DNA of 39,237 nt, from positions 1 to 39,237 of the forward strand of contig CAMBBZ010000004.1 in assembly GCA_945863965.1 (NCBI GenBank), written 5' to 3'. The stretch comes from Chitinophaga pinensis. Its GTDB lineage: Bacteria; Bacteroidota; Bacteroidia; NS11-12g; UBA955. The notes under the pieces were generated by a model. It did not search any database, had not been told where the DNA came from, and saw nothing but the letters and a program-made list of their open reading frames with translations. A program made the translations under genes and the position numbers. This document shows positions 1 to 9,634 of this stretch, in pieces; position 1 is the first letter of the stretch; the number at the start of each line of letters is the position of its first letter.

Positions 1-1458
1 AATCAATTACAAATTGCACTAATCGCACACCGCGCCGACTTAAAAAGCGCTTCCCCCGAGGGTAAAAATTGGGTCGATACCCTACAACGCAATTTGGCTT
101 TGCGACTTCAGCAATTAACGGCCTGTTCCGTGAATGTAGTCGTGCTAGAGCCCCAAACCGAGAGCGATACCCAGTGGAACGATGCGGATTCCGAACCCTT
201 CGATGTGCTGCTGCCCTTGTACAGCTCCCATTTTTATCATTCCGATACCGCCATTCGATTCACCCAACAAATACAACAAAATCTCAGCCATAGTCAAACC
301 CCTTGCTTCGCCCTTTTTCGTCAGCCACTAGACGAAGCCTCCCTTCCTACCGCCATTCAGCTCCACAATCGCTTTCATTTCTGGAGGAAAGATCCCGAAC
401 GGGAGCGTATCCAAATGTTTGAACCGGGAAATTCGGAAACGGAACGCTTTTTTTGGGGGAAAATAGACGATTGCGCCAATGAAATCTACGCCCATTGGCT
501 TAAAAAAGAAGGCAATTCAGAATCCAATGTAGCTTCCCAAGGACAGATACAAAACGAACAAGTCGTTGTTTATTTGGCCGAATGTTCTGCCGATATGTCT
601 AACTACCGCGATTTATTAAAACGCGATCTTAACGACAAAGGCGTATTGGTTTTGCCGGAAACAGCCCTGCCAACCCAAATTTCGGAGTTTAATGCGGCTT
701 TGAAACCCTTGTTGCTCCAATGTGATTTTTCAGTTCACATGCTCGGTACCGATTACGGTAATATTCCCGAGGGCTCCAATCGCTCCAATGTCGAAATTCA
801 AAACGATTTGGCTGAAGAATGGCTTTCTAAAGAAGATAAAAAACGACTGTTGTGGGTGCCGGAGGGAATTATTCCAACCGATGAGCGGCAACGCATATTA
901 ATCGACGATGCTAAAACATCCATGAAATCAACCGGCAGTGCCGAAGTGGTAGTGGGTGTTATTGAGATTTTCAAAAGTGTGGTGCACGAAACAGTCAATC
1001 GGGTAAAATTTCAGAAACGAAAATTATTCAGCACTCAAGAATCGGAAAAATCCAGACCTAAGCTATACGTAATTTGTGATTTCCACGATAGAGAAGAACT
1101 ATTGCAAATCAAAAATGAGGTGGAGGAATTAGGCTGTGAAATGGTTTTTTCGGCTTTTGAGGAAAATGAAACGCGCATGCGTCGCACCCACATGGACAAC
1201 TTAAATCACTGCGAAGCGGTTTTATTTTATTTTAATCATGCCAGCGATAAATGGCTTAAAACGCGCATTTTGGAAATGCAACGGGTGAAAGCCTACGGTC
1301 GCGAACAAATGGATTTTGCCAAAGCCATTGGCATCGGTCCCAAAAGAAAAGAATGGATGACACAGATGCAAAATTCAGATTTTGCCCTGTTCGATTTTAA
1401 TAGTGAATTACCTAAAGGAGATATGGCCGTATGGATTCAAAACTGGAACAACAAATAA
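1..1458 (+). CDS. Multi-domain TIR-like protein, 5' partial (open from window start)
   Basis: Frame 1 is open from base 1 (NQLQIALIAHRADLKSASPEGKNW...). Contains 'VVVYLAECSADMSNYRDLLKRDLNDKGVLVLPE' and 'KLYVICDFHDREELLQIKNEVEELGCEMVFSAFE...HCEAVLFYFNHASDKWLKTRI', both resembling TIR-like domains found next to nSTAND1 proteins. Immediately precedes an nSTAND1 gene. Confidence 0.65.
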   Translation, partial: NQLQIALIAHRADLKSASPEGKNWVDTLQRNLALRLQQLTACSVNVVVLEPQTESDTQWNDADSEPFDVLLPLYSSHFYHSDTAIRFTQQIQQNLSHSQTPCFALFRQPLDEASLPTAIQLHNRFHFWRKDPERERIQMFEPGNSETERFFWGKIDDCANEIYAHWLKKEGNSESNVASQGQIQNEQVVVYLAECSADMSNYRDLLKRDLNDKGVLVLPETALPTQISEFNAALKPLLLQCDFSVHMLGTDYGNIPEGSNRSNVEIQNDLAEEWLSKEDKKRLLWVPEGIIPTDERQRILIDDAKTSMKSTGSAEVVVGVIEIFKSVVHETVNRVKFQKRKLFSTQESEKSRPKLYVICDFHDREELLQIKNEVEELGCEMVFSAFEENETRMRRTHMDNLNHCEAVLFYFNHASDKWLKTRILEMQRVKAYGREQMDFAKAIGIGPKRKEWMTQMQNSDFALFDFNSELPKGDMAVWIQNWNNK

Positions 1459-4400
1459 TAAATACCTTTAAAATCAGCAACCCGTTTCCAGGTTTGCGTT
1501 CTTTCGAAGAGGAAGAGCAAATCCTCTTTTTTGGACGCGAAGAGCAAATCGATGATTTGATTTCCAAGTTGCGCCGCAATCGGTTTTTAGCCGTTATCGG
1601 AACCTCGGGAAGTGGTAAATCTTCGTTGGTTAAATCGGGATTATTGCCGTCTTTGTACGGTGGTTTTATGGCCCAATCGGGTTCCAATTGGCAAACAGTT
1701 TCTTTTCGCCCTGGAACCGATCCGATTGGAAATATGGCAAAGTCTTTGAGCGTGGCCAACTACGATTATTTGTCTGAATTGGGTTTAGAAAATGTTGATT
1801 ATTCGGATGTAATCGAAACGGGATTGCGACGCAGCGATCGCGGATTGATCGATTTTTATTTGCAAAATTTGCGTTCGAAGGGCGATAACCTGTTATTGTT
1901 AATTGACCAATTTGAGGAGTTATTTCGTTTTTCTGAATTGGAAAAATCGAAAAGCGAGGGGTATAGTGATTCGGTAGCCTTTGTGAATTTATTGCTAAGT
2001 GCGGCGGCTCAAAAAGACGTTCCCGTATTTATTGTATTCACCATGCGGTCGGATTTTTTGGGGGAATGCACCCTTTTTAAAGGGTTGCCTGAAGCCATAA
2101 ACGACGGACATTATTTGGTTCCTCGGATGACACGAGAGCAGATTCGGCAGGTTATTACAGGACCGATAGCCGTAGGCGGTGCTACTATTTCTGCCGCTTT
2201 AGTGAATCGCGTTTTGAACGATTTGGGGGATAATCCCGATCAGTTGCCCATTTTACAGCACGCACTCATGCGGGTTTGGGACTATTGGCAACGGAACGGC
2301 GCTTCGGGGTCCATCGATGTAAGCGATTATGAGTCTATAGGTACGCTGAAAGGCGCGCTTTCTCAACATGCGGAAGAGGCGTTCGGGGAACTTCCCCCAG
2401 CCAATCACATCGACTACGAAGATTTATGTAAACGTATATTCAAATCATTAACGGATAGAGGAAAAGACAATAGGGGAACGCGTAGACCTACTAAAGTGAG
2501 TGATATTATGTTACTCACGGAAAGCACGTTTGAAGACGTGGTGAAGGTTACGGGAGTTTTCAGGGCCGAAGGTCGCGGATTTTTAATGCCAGATATTGGC
2601 ATAGAATTGCAAGAATCGGATGTTTTAGACATTTCCCACGAAAGTTTAATGCGGGTATGGAAGCGTTTGGTGGCTTGGGTTGACGAAGAGAGTGAATCGA
2701 TTCAAATGTACGTGCGTTTAACTGAGGCTGCCGAGCAATACGAACAGCGCAAGGGCGGTTTGTGGCGCAATCCGGAGCTTTCTTTGGCCATTAAATGGAA
2801 GAATGACAACAAGCCGAACGCCCTTTGGGCGGGTCGTATCAACGCGGAGTTTGAGCGTACGATGTTGTTTTTAGATTATTCGATAGATCAACAGCGCAAA
2901 GAAGAAGAGTACAAAGAATTTCAACAAAAAAGCCGCCTTAAACGCGCGCGTATTTTTGTTATAACAGTGGGTTCTGTGGCCATGGTGGCCATAGGGTTGG
3001 CATTTTGGGCGAATACCCAAAAGAAAAAGGCCGATGTGGCCAAAGAGGAAGCCAAAGTAGAACGGGTTAAAGCGGAGAAGAAATCTGAGGAGCTTAAGGT
3101 GGTGAACGACCAATTGGTGACCAAGGAGGAGCGTTTGAAAATAGCGGTTACAGAAGCAAAATTAAGTGCCGAAGAAGCCAAACGCAGTGCCGATGAGGCG
3201 AGGCAGGAGAAGCTGGTGGCAGATCAACAACGAGAACGTGCCGTAATGTCGGAAGCTCGAGCGCAGGTGGACCGAAAATTAGCAGATTCTGCCCGCGGTA
3301 TTGCCGTTGTAGCCCTAGAGGAAGCTAAATCACAGCGGGAGAGAGCCGAACGGTTGCGTTTATTGTCAGAAGCCAATGGTAAGGCCTTGGCCTCCGTTTC
3401 TAAGTTTGCGCAAAGTGAATTTGAACAGAGTAATACCCTAGCGAAAGACGCGTTTATACAAAACAAACAGTACAGCGGATCAGAATCTAAAAACAGTATT
3501 TTAAATGCGTTGTATTTGAATTGGGAAAAAGCGCTCAATCATCAAAATGAATTAACCCTTCATAAAGCCTCCGTGCGCATGGTGTCTTACAATGAATTAA
3601 ATGGAGATTTGGTAAGTATCGACGATCAATTCGTTTTGCACGTGTCGCAATTGGTGAATAGTAAATTGGTGCCAAGTTTTCAAACGCGATTGACCAAGCC
3701 CGTGGCGGGATTGTATTTAGTTCCTGAAACCAAGGGTCGCGTGCTTATATTATTTACAGACGGACAATTGGCGTCGTATCAAATGAAAGACAATAAGGTA
3801 AGTTTTGAGCGTAATTTAACAAGTTTAGGACCTGTATATGGTCGTACGCAAATCACAGCCTATGAAAAGTCCATATTTATATCGGGAAGTGGAACCTTGT
3901 ATAATGTTGCCAATTGGCAAACGAGTCCTACTGTGTTGCGGTATGCCAATGTAACGGCCTTTGATGTGTCGGAAAGTAAAACCTGCGTATGGGTAAAAGA
4001 CAACAAAATACAAACCTTTAAAAGCGTAGCCGATTTAGGCAAAGCCCCTGTATCAGAGGTCCAAATGGTTGGTATTGCCACTACGGCTAGTATGAGTCCC
4101 GACGGAAAGCAGTATATAGTGGGTACCTATTCGGGAAAATTGATTTTGGGAACCGTTGGGAAAAATGCGACGCATTTTGCCGAAAATTCGACAGATTATC
4201 CACGGGTTCATTTATCGGCTATATCTAAAGTGCAATGGGTAGAATCGTTGAATGGGGAAGCCTCTTTTATTACATCTAGTTTCGATCATACCGTTAGATT
4301 GATAAAATTATCGGATTTTTTAGAGAATCGATATGCGTCAGAGTTGGTGCGATTGGATGTTCATAATGCGTGGATTTTTGGATTTGTGTGGGTTCCGTCG

Positions 4401-4490
4401 AAACAGGGAATCATAACGTATAGTGAAGACAAACGTGTGGTATTTAGTTTATTATCCTCAAACGAACTCTTTAATAGCTTGGTCAAATGA
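1431..4490 (+). CDS. nSTAND1-type NTPase with single TM, coiled coil and C-terminal beta-propeller/WD40-like region
   Basis: 'NPFPGLRSFEEEEQILFFGREEQIDDLISKL', Walker A 'VIGTSGSGKSSLVKSGLLPSL', Walker B 'LLLLIDQFEELF'; TM 'IFVITVGSVAMVAIGLAFWA'; long K/E/A coiled coil; C-terminal beta-rich propeller-like sequence. Confidence 0.85.
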   Translation: MDSKLEQQIINTFKISNPFPGLRSFEEEEQILFFGREEQIDDLISKLRRNRFLAVIGTSGSGKSSLVKSGLLPSLYGGFMAQSGSNWQTVSFRPGTDPIGNMAKSLSVANYDYLSELGLENVDYSDVIETGLRRSDRGLIDFYLQNLRSKGDNLLLLIDQFEELFRFSELEKSKSEGYSDSVAFVNLLLSAAAQKDVPVFIVFTMRSDFLGECTLFKGLPEAINDGHYLVPRMTREQIRQVITGPIAVGGATISAALVNRVLNDLGDNPDQLPILQHALMRVWDYWQRNGASGSIDVSDYESIGTLKGALSQHAEEAFGELPPANHIDYEDLCKRIFKSLTDRGKDNRGTRRPTKVSDIMLLTESTFEDVVKVTGVFRAEGRGFLMPDIGIELQESDVLDISHESLMRVWKRLVAWVDEESESIQMYVRLTEAAEQYEQRKGGLWRNPELSLAIKWKNDNKPNALWAGRINAEFERTMLFLDYSIDQQRKEEEYKEFQQKSRLKRARIFVITVGSVAMVAIGLAFWANTQKKKADVAKEEAKVERVKAEKKSEELKVVNDQLVTKEERLKIAVTEAKLSAEEAKRSADEARQEKLVADQQRERAVMSEARAQVDRKLADSARGIAVVALEEAKSQRERAERLRLLSEANGKALASVSKFAQSEFEQSNTLAKDAFIQNKQYSGSESKNSILNALYLNWEKALNHQNELTLHKASVRMVSYNELNGDLVSIDDQFVLHVSQLVNSKLVPSFQTRLTKPVAGLYLVPETKGRVLILFTDGQLASYQMKDNKVSFERNLTSLGPVYGRTQITAYEKSIFISGSGTLYNVANWQTSPTVLRYANVTAFDVSESKTCVWVKDNKIQTFKSVADLGKAPVSEVQMVGIATTASMSPDGKQYIVGTYSGKLILGTVGKNATHFAENSTDYPRVHLSAISKVQWVESLNGEASFITSSFDHTVRLIKLSDFLENRYASELVRLDVHNAWIFGFVWVPSKQGIITYSEDKRVVFSLLSSNELFNSLVK

Positions 4491-7156
4491 AATTAGGCTT
4501 AAAAATTTTAACGGGTATTTTTCTCTTGGGAACTTTTCAAACTGCAAAGGCGCAGGATTGTGATAGTAAGTTACGGATGCTCATGGATGACTATCAACTG
4601 GGTCGTTTTGATGAAAGTATTGCGGGTATCAGTGCCTGTATAAAAACCAATGGGTATTCATCGGCTTCGAAAATAGTGGCCTTGAGCTATTTAGCTAAGT
4701 CCTATTTGGCTATTGATTCGGTAAACTTGGGCAACAGTGCCATTCGCGAGATTTTAGAGCGGAAAGACAATTACGAGGCTGAAATTGAGGATCCAATCCG
4801 GTTCAAGCGTCAGTTGGAATATGTGAGAGCCCAAATGAAAACCAATATGATTATGTCGGTTTCTAAAAAGGCCGAAAAATTAGAATTGGCGCCTGCCACT
4901 ATTTTTGTTATAACAGCGGAAGACATTTTGAATCGAGGGTATAAGTCTTTAGATGAAATTTTAGACGATTTGCCTGGTGTTGACGTGGCCAAAACGGGTG
5001 GATTGGTCGATAAATCTATGAATCAAAGGGGGTATCGTTCTGCCAATATGAACGATAAAACCATGATTGTTTTTGACGGGGTAGAGGACAATGAAATGTA
5101 TACCCAATTTGCATATTTGGGCAAACAGTTGCCTGTGCAATCGATCAAACGGGTAGAAATGATTTATGGTCCGGCCTCTTCCTTATACGGGGCAAACGCG
5201 TTTTCTGGAGTAATCAACGTGGTTACTAAAGATGGGGCTGATTTGTTCGAGGGTAAGAAAAATGCGTTTGAAGAAACCCAAAAGACGCAATACACATTAG
5301 AGGGTCGCATAAATTCAGGTTCTAACAATACCCAAGCTTTAGAAATGGATGGAGCGGTAAAACTCAAAAATGGCATTGTAATTCAGTTATTTGGGAAATA
5401 CCATACTTCTGACGAGAACAACTTGAGCGGATTTAGCGATTGGGATGGCAAGTGGAGTGAAGCGGATTTTGGTCAAAATCATTATGCCAAGCGAATGACT
5501 ACCACCAGAACGGCAGGAAATAGCCGTTTTTGGGATAGTTTATTAAATACGCGAGATCCATCTGGCAAATATTACACATATAATGCCGATTCTACCAAGA
5601 TTCTGCCTACGAAATTGGCTCTAGATGAGATTGCCCAAAAGGACCAACAACTTTACAATACCATCCCTAATGTGCCTGGTTTTGCCCAAAAAGGAACTGA
5701 TCCACGTTTGTTTACGGATAAAACGAAAGGACAATATTTGGGGTTAAAGGTAACTTTAGGCGATTTGGTGTTACAGGCGCAACTTTCGGAACGAGATGAA
5801 GGGGCTTCTCCTGATTATGTAGACCGCTTTTTTGCAGTAAACTCCTTATATACCAATTGGGAGGCGCGGCAACAATTTATTTCGAGTCGGTATACCAAGA
5901 AATTGGGCGATCGTTGGTTTTTTTACAATACCGCCTATTATCGTATTTCTGATTTTGGGAAGAATTCCAGGCTTACCACCTTTAGGGGTTTTGCGCAAGG
6001 AAATTTAGGGTTTGCCGATTTTATCGCGGGTGCCAATCCTGCATGGGGTCGGATATCGTATTTTCAGCAGTGCAAACAGTTTAGAGATGAATTCAGGGCA
6101 CAGTTTATTATTAATGACCGCAACGATATTTTATTAGGAGCTGAGGTGCGCAACGGTGTTTTTCAATCGAATTACCTCACCACGTCTACTAGTGATAATG
6201 CTATTTTGGCGGGTACGGTAGCTACCGAGCCTGGAGGGAATAACCCCGCTATGTTTGATTTGGGCGCTTTTGTAAATTACTCGTACTCCAATCCCCAGAA
6301 ATTCTTGAATATTTCTGTAGGGGGTCGTTGGGATAAAAGCGTAGTGGCTGAAAGTCAAACCGCCGGTTACAGCCAATTCAATCCCCGCGCCAGTTTGGTG
6401 TATTATCCAGGTAAATGGGTCTTTAAAGCCATTTATTCCGAAGCCATATTTGCCTTTCCTAGTTTTGTAAAATTCTCGACGAGTGTAAGTCGCATCCGTC
6501 CAGATGTATTGGGCCCTGAAAAAGTTAAAAATATTGAATTCAGTGCGTTTAAATCATTTTTGGGAAATCTATTAACGGTAGAGGCGGTGGGTTATCATAG
6601 CCGTTACAGCAATTTGTTAACGACGCGAAAAGTAGATGGTAAAGACCAATATGCGAATTTAGAAAATTCAGAAACTCGGGTAACAGGATCGCAATTGGTA
6701 GGTAAGTGGAAAGTGACTTCGAATATAGAGTTCAATATGAATGCCACGTACAATTATTCTCGGTTGCATTTGTTGGGACAAGGATTTGGGGGAAAGGATT
6801 CGTTATTGAAGACAGCTCAAATAGCAGATTTTACCGTTTTTGCGGGTTTGGGTGGGTGGTTCCTGAAGAAAAAGGTGTACGTGTACGTGGCTACTAATTT
6901 GGTTGGGAATAAATATACAGGACTAGGAACAACGGTTGCCAATGCGTCAGACATGCGGGTAATACCCGGCTATCAACTCATTAATGCAACCTTAAGATAC
7001 CATATTAAGCCCAATACCTCTATCCAATTAATAGGTCGGAACCTGCTCAATGCCTTGTATTTTGCTCCTGGTATCCGTTCCGCAAGCGGTTCACAGAGCA
7101 GCCTAATTCCCCAAATGGGTAGAACAATCGATTTGGCATTGAATTTTAAATTCTAA
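4487..7156 (+). CDS. TonB-dependent receptor with N-terminal TPR-like region
   Basis: Signal peptide; plug-like 'PATIFVITAEDILNRGYKSLDEILDDLPGVDVAKTGG', 'QRGYRSANMNDKTMIVFDGVEDN', 'RVEMIYGPASSLYGANAFSGVINVVTK'; ends in an aromatic beta-strand (IDLALNFKF). N-terminal ~110 aa is helical and TPR-like. Confidence 0.85.
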   Translation: MKLGLKILTGIFLLGTFQTAKAQDCDSKLRMLMDDYQLGRFDESIAGISACIKTNGYSSASKIVALSYLAKSYLAIDSVNLGNSAIREILERKDNYEAEIEDPIRFKRQLEYVRAQMKTNMIMSVSKKAEKLELAPATIFVITAEDILNRGYKSLDEILDDLPGVDVAKTGGLVDKSMNQRGYRSANMNDKTMIVFDGVEDNEMYTQFAYLGKQLPVQSIKRVEMIYGPASSLYGANAFSGVINVVTKDGADLFEGKKNAFEETQKTQYTLEGRINSGSNNTQALEMDGAVKLKNGIVIQLFGKYHTSDENNLSGFSDWDGKWSEADFGQNHYAKRMTTTRTAGNSRFWDSLLNTRDPSGKYYTYNADSTKILPTKLALDEIAQKDQQLYNTIPNVPGFAQKGTDPRLFTDKTKGQYLGLKVTLGDLVLQAQLSERDEGASPDYVDRFFAVNSLYTNWEARQQFISSRYTKKLGDRWFFYNTAYYRISDFGKNSRLTTFRGFAQGNLGFADFIAGANPAWGRISYFQQCKQFRDEFRAQFIINDRNDILLGAEVRNGVFQSNYLTTSTSDNAILAGTVATEPGGNNPAMFDLGAFVNYSYSNPQKFLNISVGGRWDKSVVAESQTAGYSQFNPRASLVYYPGKWVFKAIYSEAIFAFPSFVKFSTSVSRIRPDVLGPEKVKNIEFSAFKSFLGNLLTVEAVGYHSRYSNLLTTRKVDGKDQYANLENSETRVTGSQLVGKWKVTSNIEFNMNATYNYSRLHLLGQGFGGKDSLLKTAQIADFTVFAGLGGWFLKKKVYVYVATNLVGNKYTGLGTTVANASDMRVIPGYQLINATLRYHIKPNTSIQLIGRNLLNALYFAPGIRSASGSQSSLIPQMGRTIDLALNFKF

Positions 7157-9495
7157 TGGCATCGTTTGTAAATCGGTTTTTTGGTGATTTAGAAAGTCAG
7201 AAAGTATGGCTTTTAAAACGCCTGTTTGCTCAGTCATTTTTTACGGGCTTGGCCAGTGCGTTTTTCTTTGTGGCGGCCTACGCCTCTATGCTTTCCGTTG
7301 TGGATATAAAAGACGTACCCTATGCCTATTTGGCTTCGGGTTTAGGCGGTGTTTTATTGATAAAGGGATTCCAGCGAATCCAGAAAGATTATGGGGCTGC
7401 CAAGGCCCATTTTATATTAACATTCTTATTTTCGGTTTGGTTAATTGTCTTGTATTTATTGAATACCTATGCGCAAAATGAATCGGTAAAATGGGGTATC
7501 GGGGTCTTGAGTTTTGCCTTTGTGATTCCGTTTAGTGCCGTATTTGCCTTGAATATTGCCACCAGTTGTTTTCAAGTTTTGGGGGTTACCCAAGGGAAGA
7601 AGTGGGTCGCCAAGTTGGGAATTGCGGAAACCCTAGCGGCTATGTTGGCCTTTATTTCGGCGCCTTTATGGGTGGATTTATTGGGTAGCGCGCCTTCCTT
7701 GTTTTTTGTTGGGGGCATTGCTATTTTGCCATTAGCGCGGCTCACGGTAATTGGATTTATAAAAATTAAAGGTAGCCAATCTACCTATTCGTTACAGAAT
7801 AAAGTGGAGTTAAAAACGCTTTGGAGGTCTCCGTTCTTTAAATGGGTCATTATAGCGACCAGTATCTCTGTTGCCATGATTTATTGGGTCGATTATACCT
7901 ATATTATATCGGTACGCACCATTGCTCGACTCAACAACATGAGCAATTCGGAAGTGGTTTCGGTATTTTTTGCTATTGTGAAGGTGGGTGAACTGCTGGG
8001 ATCCTTATTTTCAGCGTCCATAATTAGGCAGTTAGGCACCCAAAAATCGCTGCGTGTATTCGCAATCGTTATGTTAAGTATTTCTGTTTGCATTGGCTTA
8101 CTGCACTTTGCCGCTCACATGCCATTGGCTTCCATAATTGTGTTCATTATTAGTTTGAAATGGTTTGAGCGGGTGGTCCGACGTACGGTTGAAGTACCGG
8201 CAAACCGAATAATGTTACAAGTAGCCAAGCCAGAGGAAAAATTAGGGTTACAAACCGCGCTAGAAGGAATCGTGGGGCAAATTGCCACCATAGGGGCGGC
8301 CTTGTTGGTATTGCTGATATCTCAGAATTATCCGAAAGTAGACAGCCTTGATTTTCTGGTTTTAATCGTGATGTTAATTGCGGGGGTATCTGTTTTTTGG
8401 GTTAGCCGGGTATTCGTTGTTTCCAAATTGTATACGGTGCGCTTATCGAATTACTTAAAAGATATAGCTATTGAACAGCGTTCGAATGACCCTGTTAAGC
8501 ACCAAGAGGAGGCGGCGCATGAAACCATTGAAAATGTGGCGGTCACCATAGATGCGAATGAGGCTATTAGGCGTTTATACCATTCTAGTTTTGAAAAACA
8601 ACTAACAGCTGTTCGGGAACTTCCCACCGAAATAGCCCAAATTAGTCAAATAGTGGAAATGACAGATGCGGCACCTTTGTTGTTAAAGGCAGAAATATTA
8701 AAGCGTTTTACAGGCAATATGGATGCTTCAGACATGCCTGCGGGTATGCAAACTAAGTTCAATGTCATGTTAATGAATATTGGGGAATCCTTGGTTTGGT
8801 TGGATCTTAGTATTGCAGATCTTCGAGGGGAAACCGAGTCGGAATACTATTTATATGTTTCCTTACAGAAGAGTCGGGATATTTTCATCAAGAAGTTATT
8901 TACTCTGTTATCGTGGCGATATAGTGCCGAGGAAATGAGGGTAATTGAGGGCTTTATGACTGGGGAAGCGTCTGGGGCTGATGATGCGCAGTTTGCGATG
9001 GAATTGCTCGATACCATTTTACCCCCTCTATTGAAACCCTATTTGTTGCCGGTTTTTGAATCAACAGGATTAGAAACGAAACTGAAACGGTGGCGCCAAT
9101 ATATACCGGCCTATCGGTATAGCAATGAAGAGCGTTTGCGCGATATCGTAATGCGTGACTTCTCGCTTTTAACCCTATCAAGTAAATTTTGGGCCCTACG
9201 GGTATTGTCTGAAATGAAGAATCAAAAGGCTTTTACGGATCCGTTTAAAACGTCTTCGATGAATTGTTTACGAGTGGCTTCTGAGCCTAAGGTTTCGAGT
9301 TTTGGGAGTTTTTTAGATCTCTTTGAAAAGTCGTTAGATTTCAGAAAGTCGCAAGACGTTTTTGTGAAAAGCGAATTGCTTTGCTATTGGTTGAACGAGC
9401 AGGAAGGGTTTGCAAATCCACAAAGAATGCGGGAGTCATTTTCTGACTATCAAGAGAAATTCTATACTTCAATAACGGGGATTATTCAGTCTTAA
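7156..9495 (+). CDS. Npt/ADP-ATP-translocase (MFS-fold)-like membrane protein with soluble C-terminal domain
   Basis: N-terminal ~420 aa has about a dozen TM segments; 'VPYAYLASGLGGVLLIKGF', 'RRTVEVPANRIMLQVAKPEEKLGLQTALEGIVGQ' resemble NTP/NDP exchange transporter-like proteins; C-terminal ~350 aa soluble and helical. Confidence 0.6.
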   Translation: MASFVNRFFGDLESQKVWLLKRLFAQSFFTGLASAFFFVAAYASMLSVVDIKDVPYAYLASGLGGVLLIKGFQRIQKDYGAAKAHFILTFLFSVWLIVLYLLNTYAQNESVKWGIGVLSFAFVIPFSAVFALNIATSCFQVLGVTQGKKWVAKLGIAETLAAMLAFISAPLWVDLLGSAPSLFFVGGIAILPLARLTVIGFIKIKGSQSTYSLQNKVELKTLWRSPFFKWVIIATSISVAMIYWVDYTYIISVRTIARLNNMSNSEVVSVFFAIVKVGELLGSLFSASIIRQLGTQKSLRVFAIVMLSISVCIGLLHFAAHMPLASIIVFIISLKWFERVVRRTVEVPANRIMLQVAKPEEKLGLQTALEGIVGQIATIGAALLVLLISQNYPKVDSLDFLVLIVMLIAGVSVFWVSRVFVVSKLYTVRLSNYLKDIAIEQRSNDPVKHQEEAAHETIENVAVTIDANEAIRRLYHSSFEKQLTAVRELPTEIAQISQIVEMTDAAPLLLKAEILKRFTGNMDASDMPAGMQTKFNVMLMNIGESLVWLDLSIADLRGETESEYYLYVSLQKSRDIFIKKLFTLLSWRYSAEEMRVIEGFMTGEASGADDAQFAMELLDTILPPLLKPYLLPVFESTGLETKLKRWRQYIPAYRYSNEERLRDIVMRDFSLLTLSSKFWALRVLSEMKNQKAFTDPFKTSSMNCLRVASEPKVSSFGSFLDLFEKSLDFRKSQDVFVKSELLCYWLNEQEGFANPQRMRESFSDYQEKFYTSITGIIQS

Positions 9496-9496
9496 G

Positions 9497-9627
9497 AGAG
9501 GAAGTGTCGCGTTTTAATACGGATTCACACAATTAAACCTAAGTAATGGTAGCCATTTTAAGAAGGAGTGCGGAGTTTTAATGCGGATTCGCACACAATC
9601 AAGCCCGGGTACTGATAGCCTTTTAAG
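9497..9627. repeat. Imperfect 64-bp tandem direct repeat, two copies, between convergent genes
   Basis: 'gttttaatacggattcacaca...ggtagccattttaag' (9511-) recurs as 'gttttaatgcggattcgcacaca...tgatagccttttaag' (9575-). Confidence 0.75.
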
Positions 9628-9634
9628 TGGTGGG

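Noticed and set aside
2871-3538. Cluster of minus-strand ORFs (80, 86, 104 aa)
   Set aside because: Antisense of the low-complexity coiled coil in the nSTAND gene; no coherent domain.
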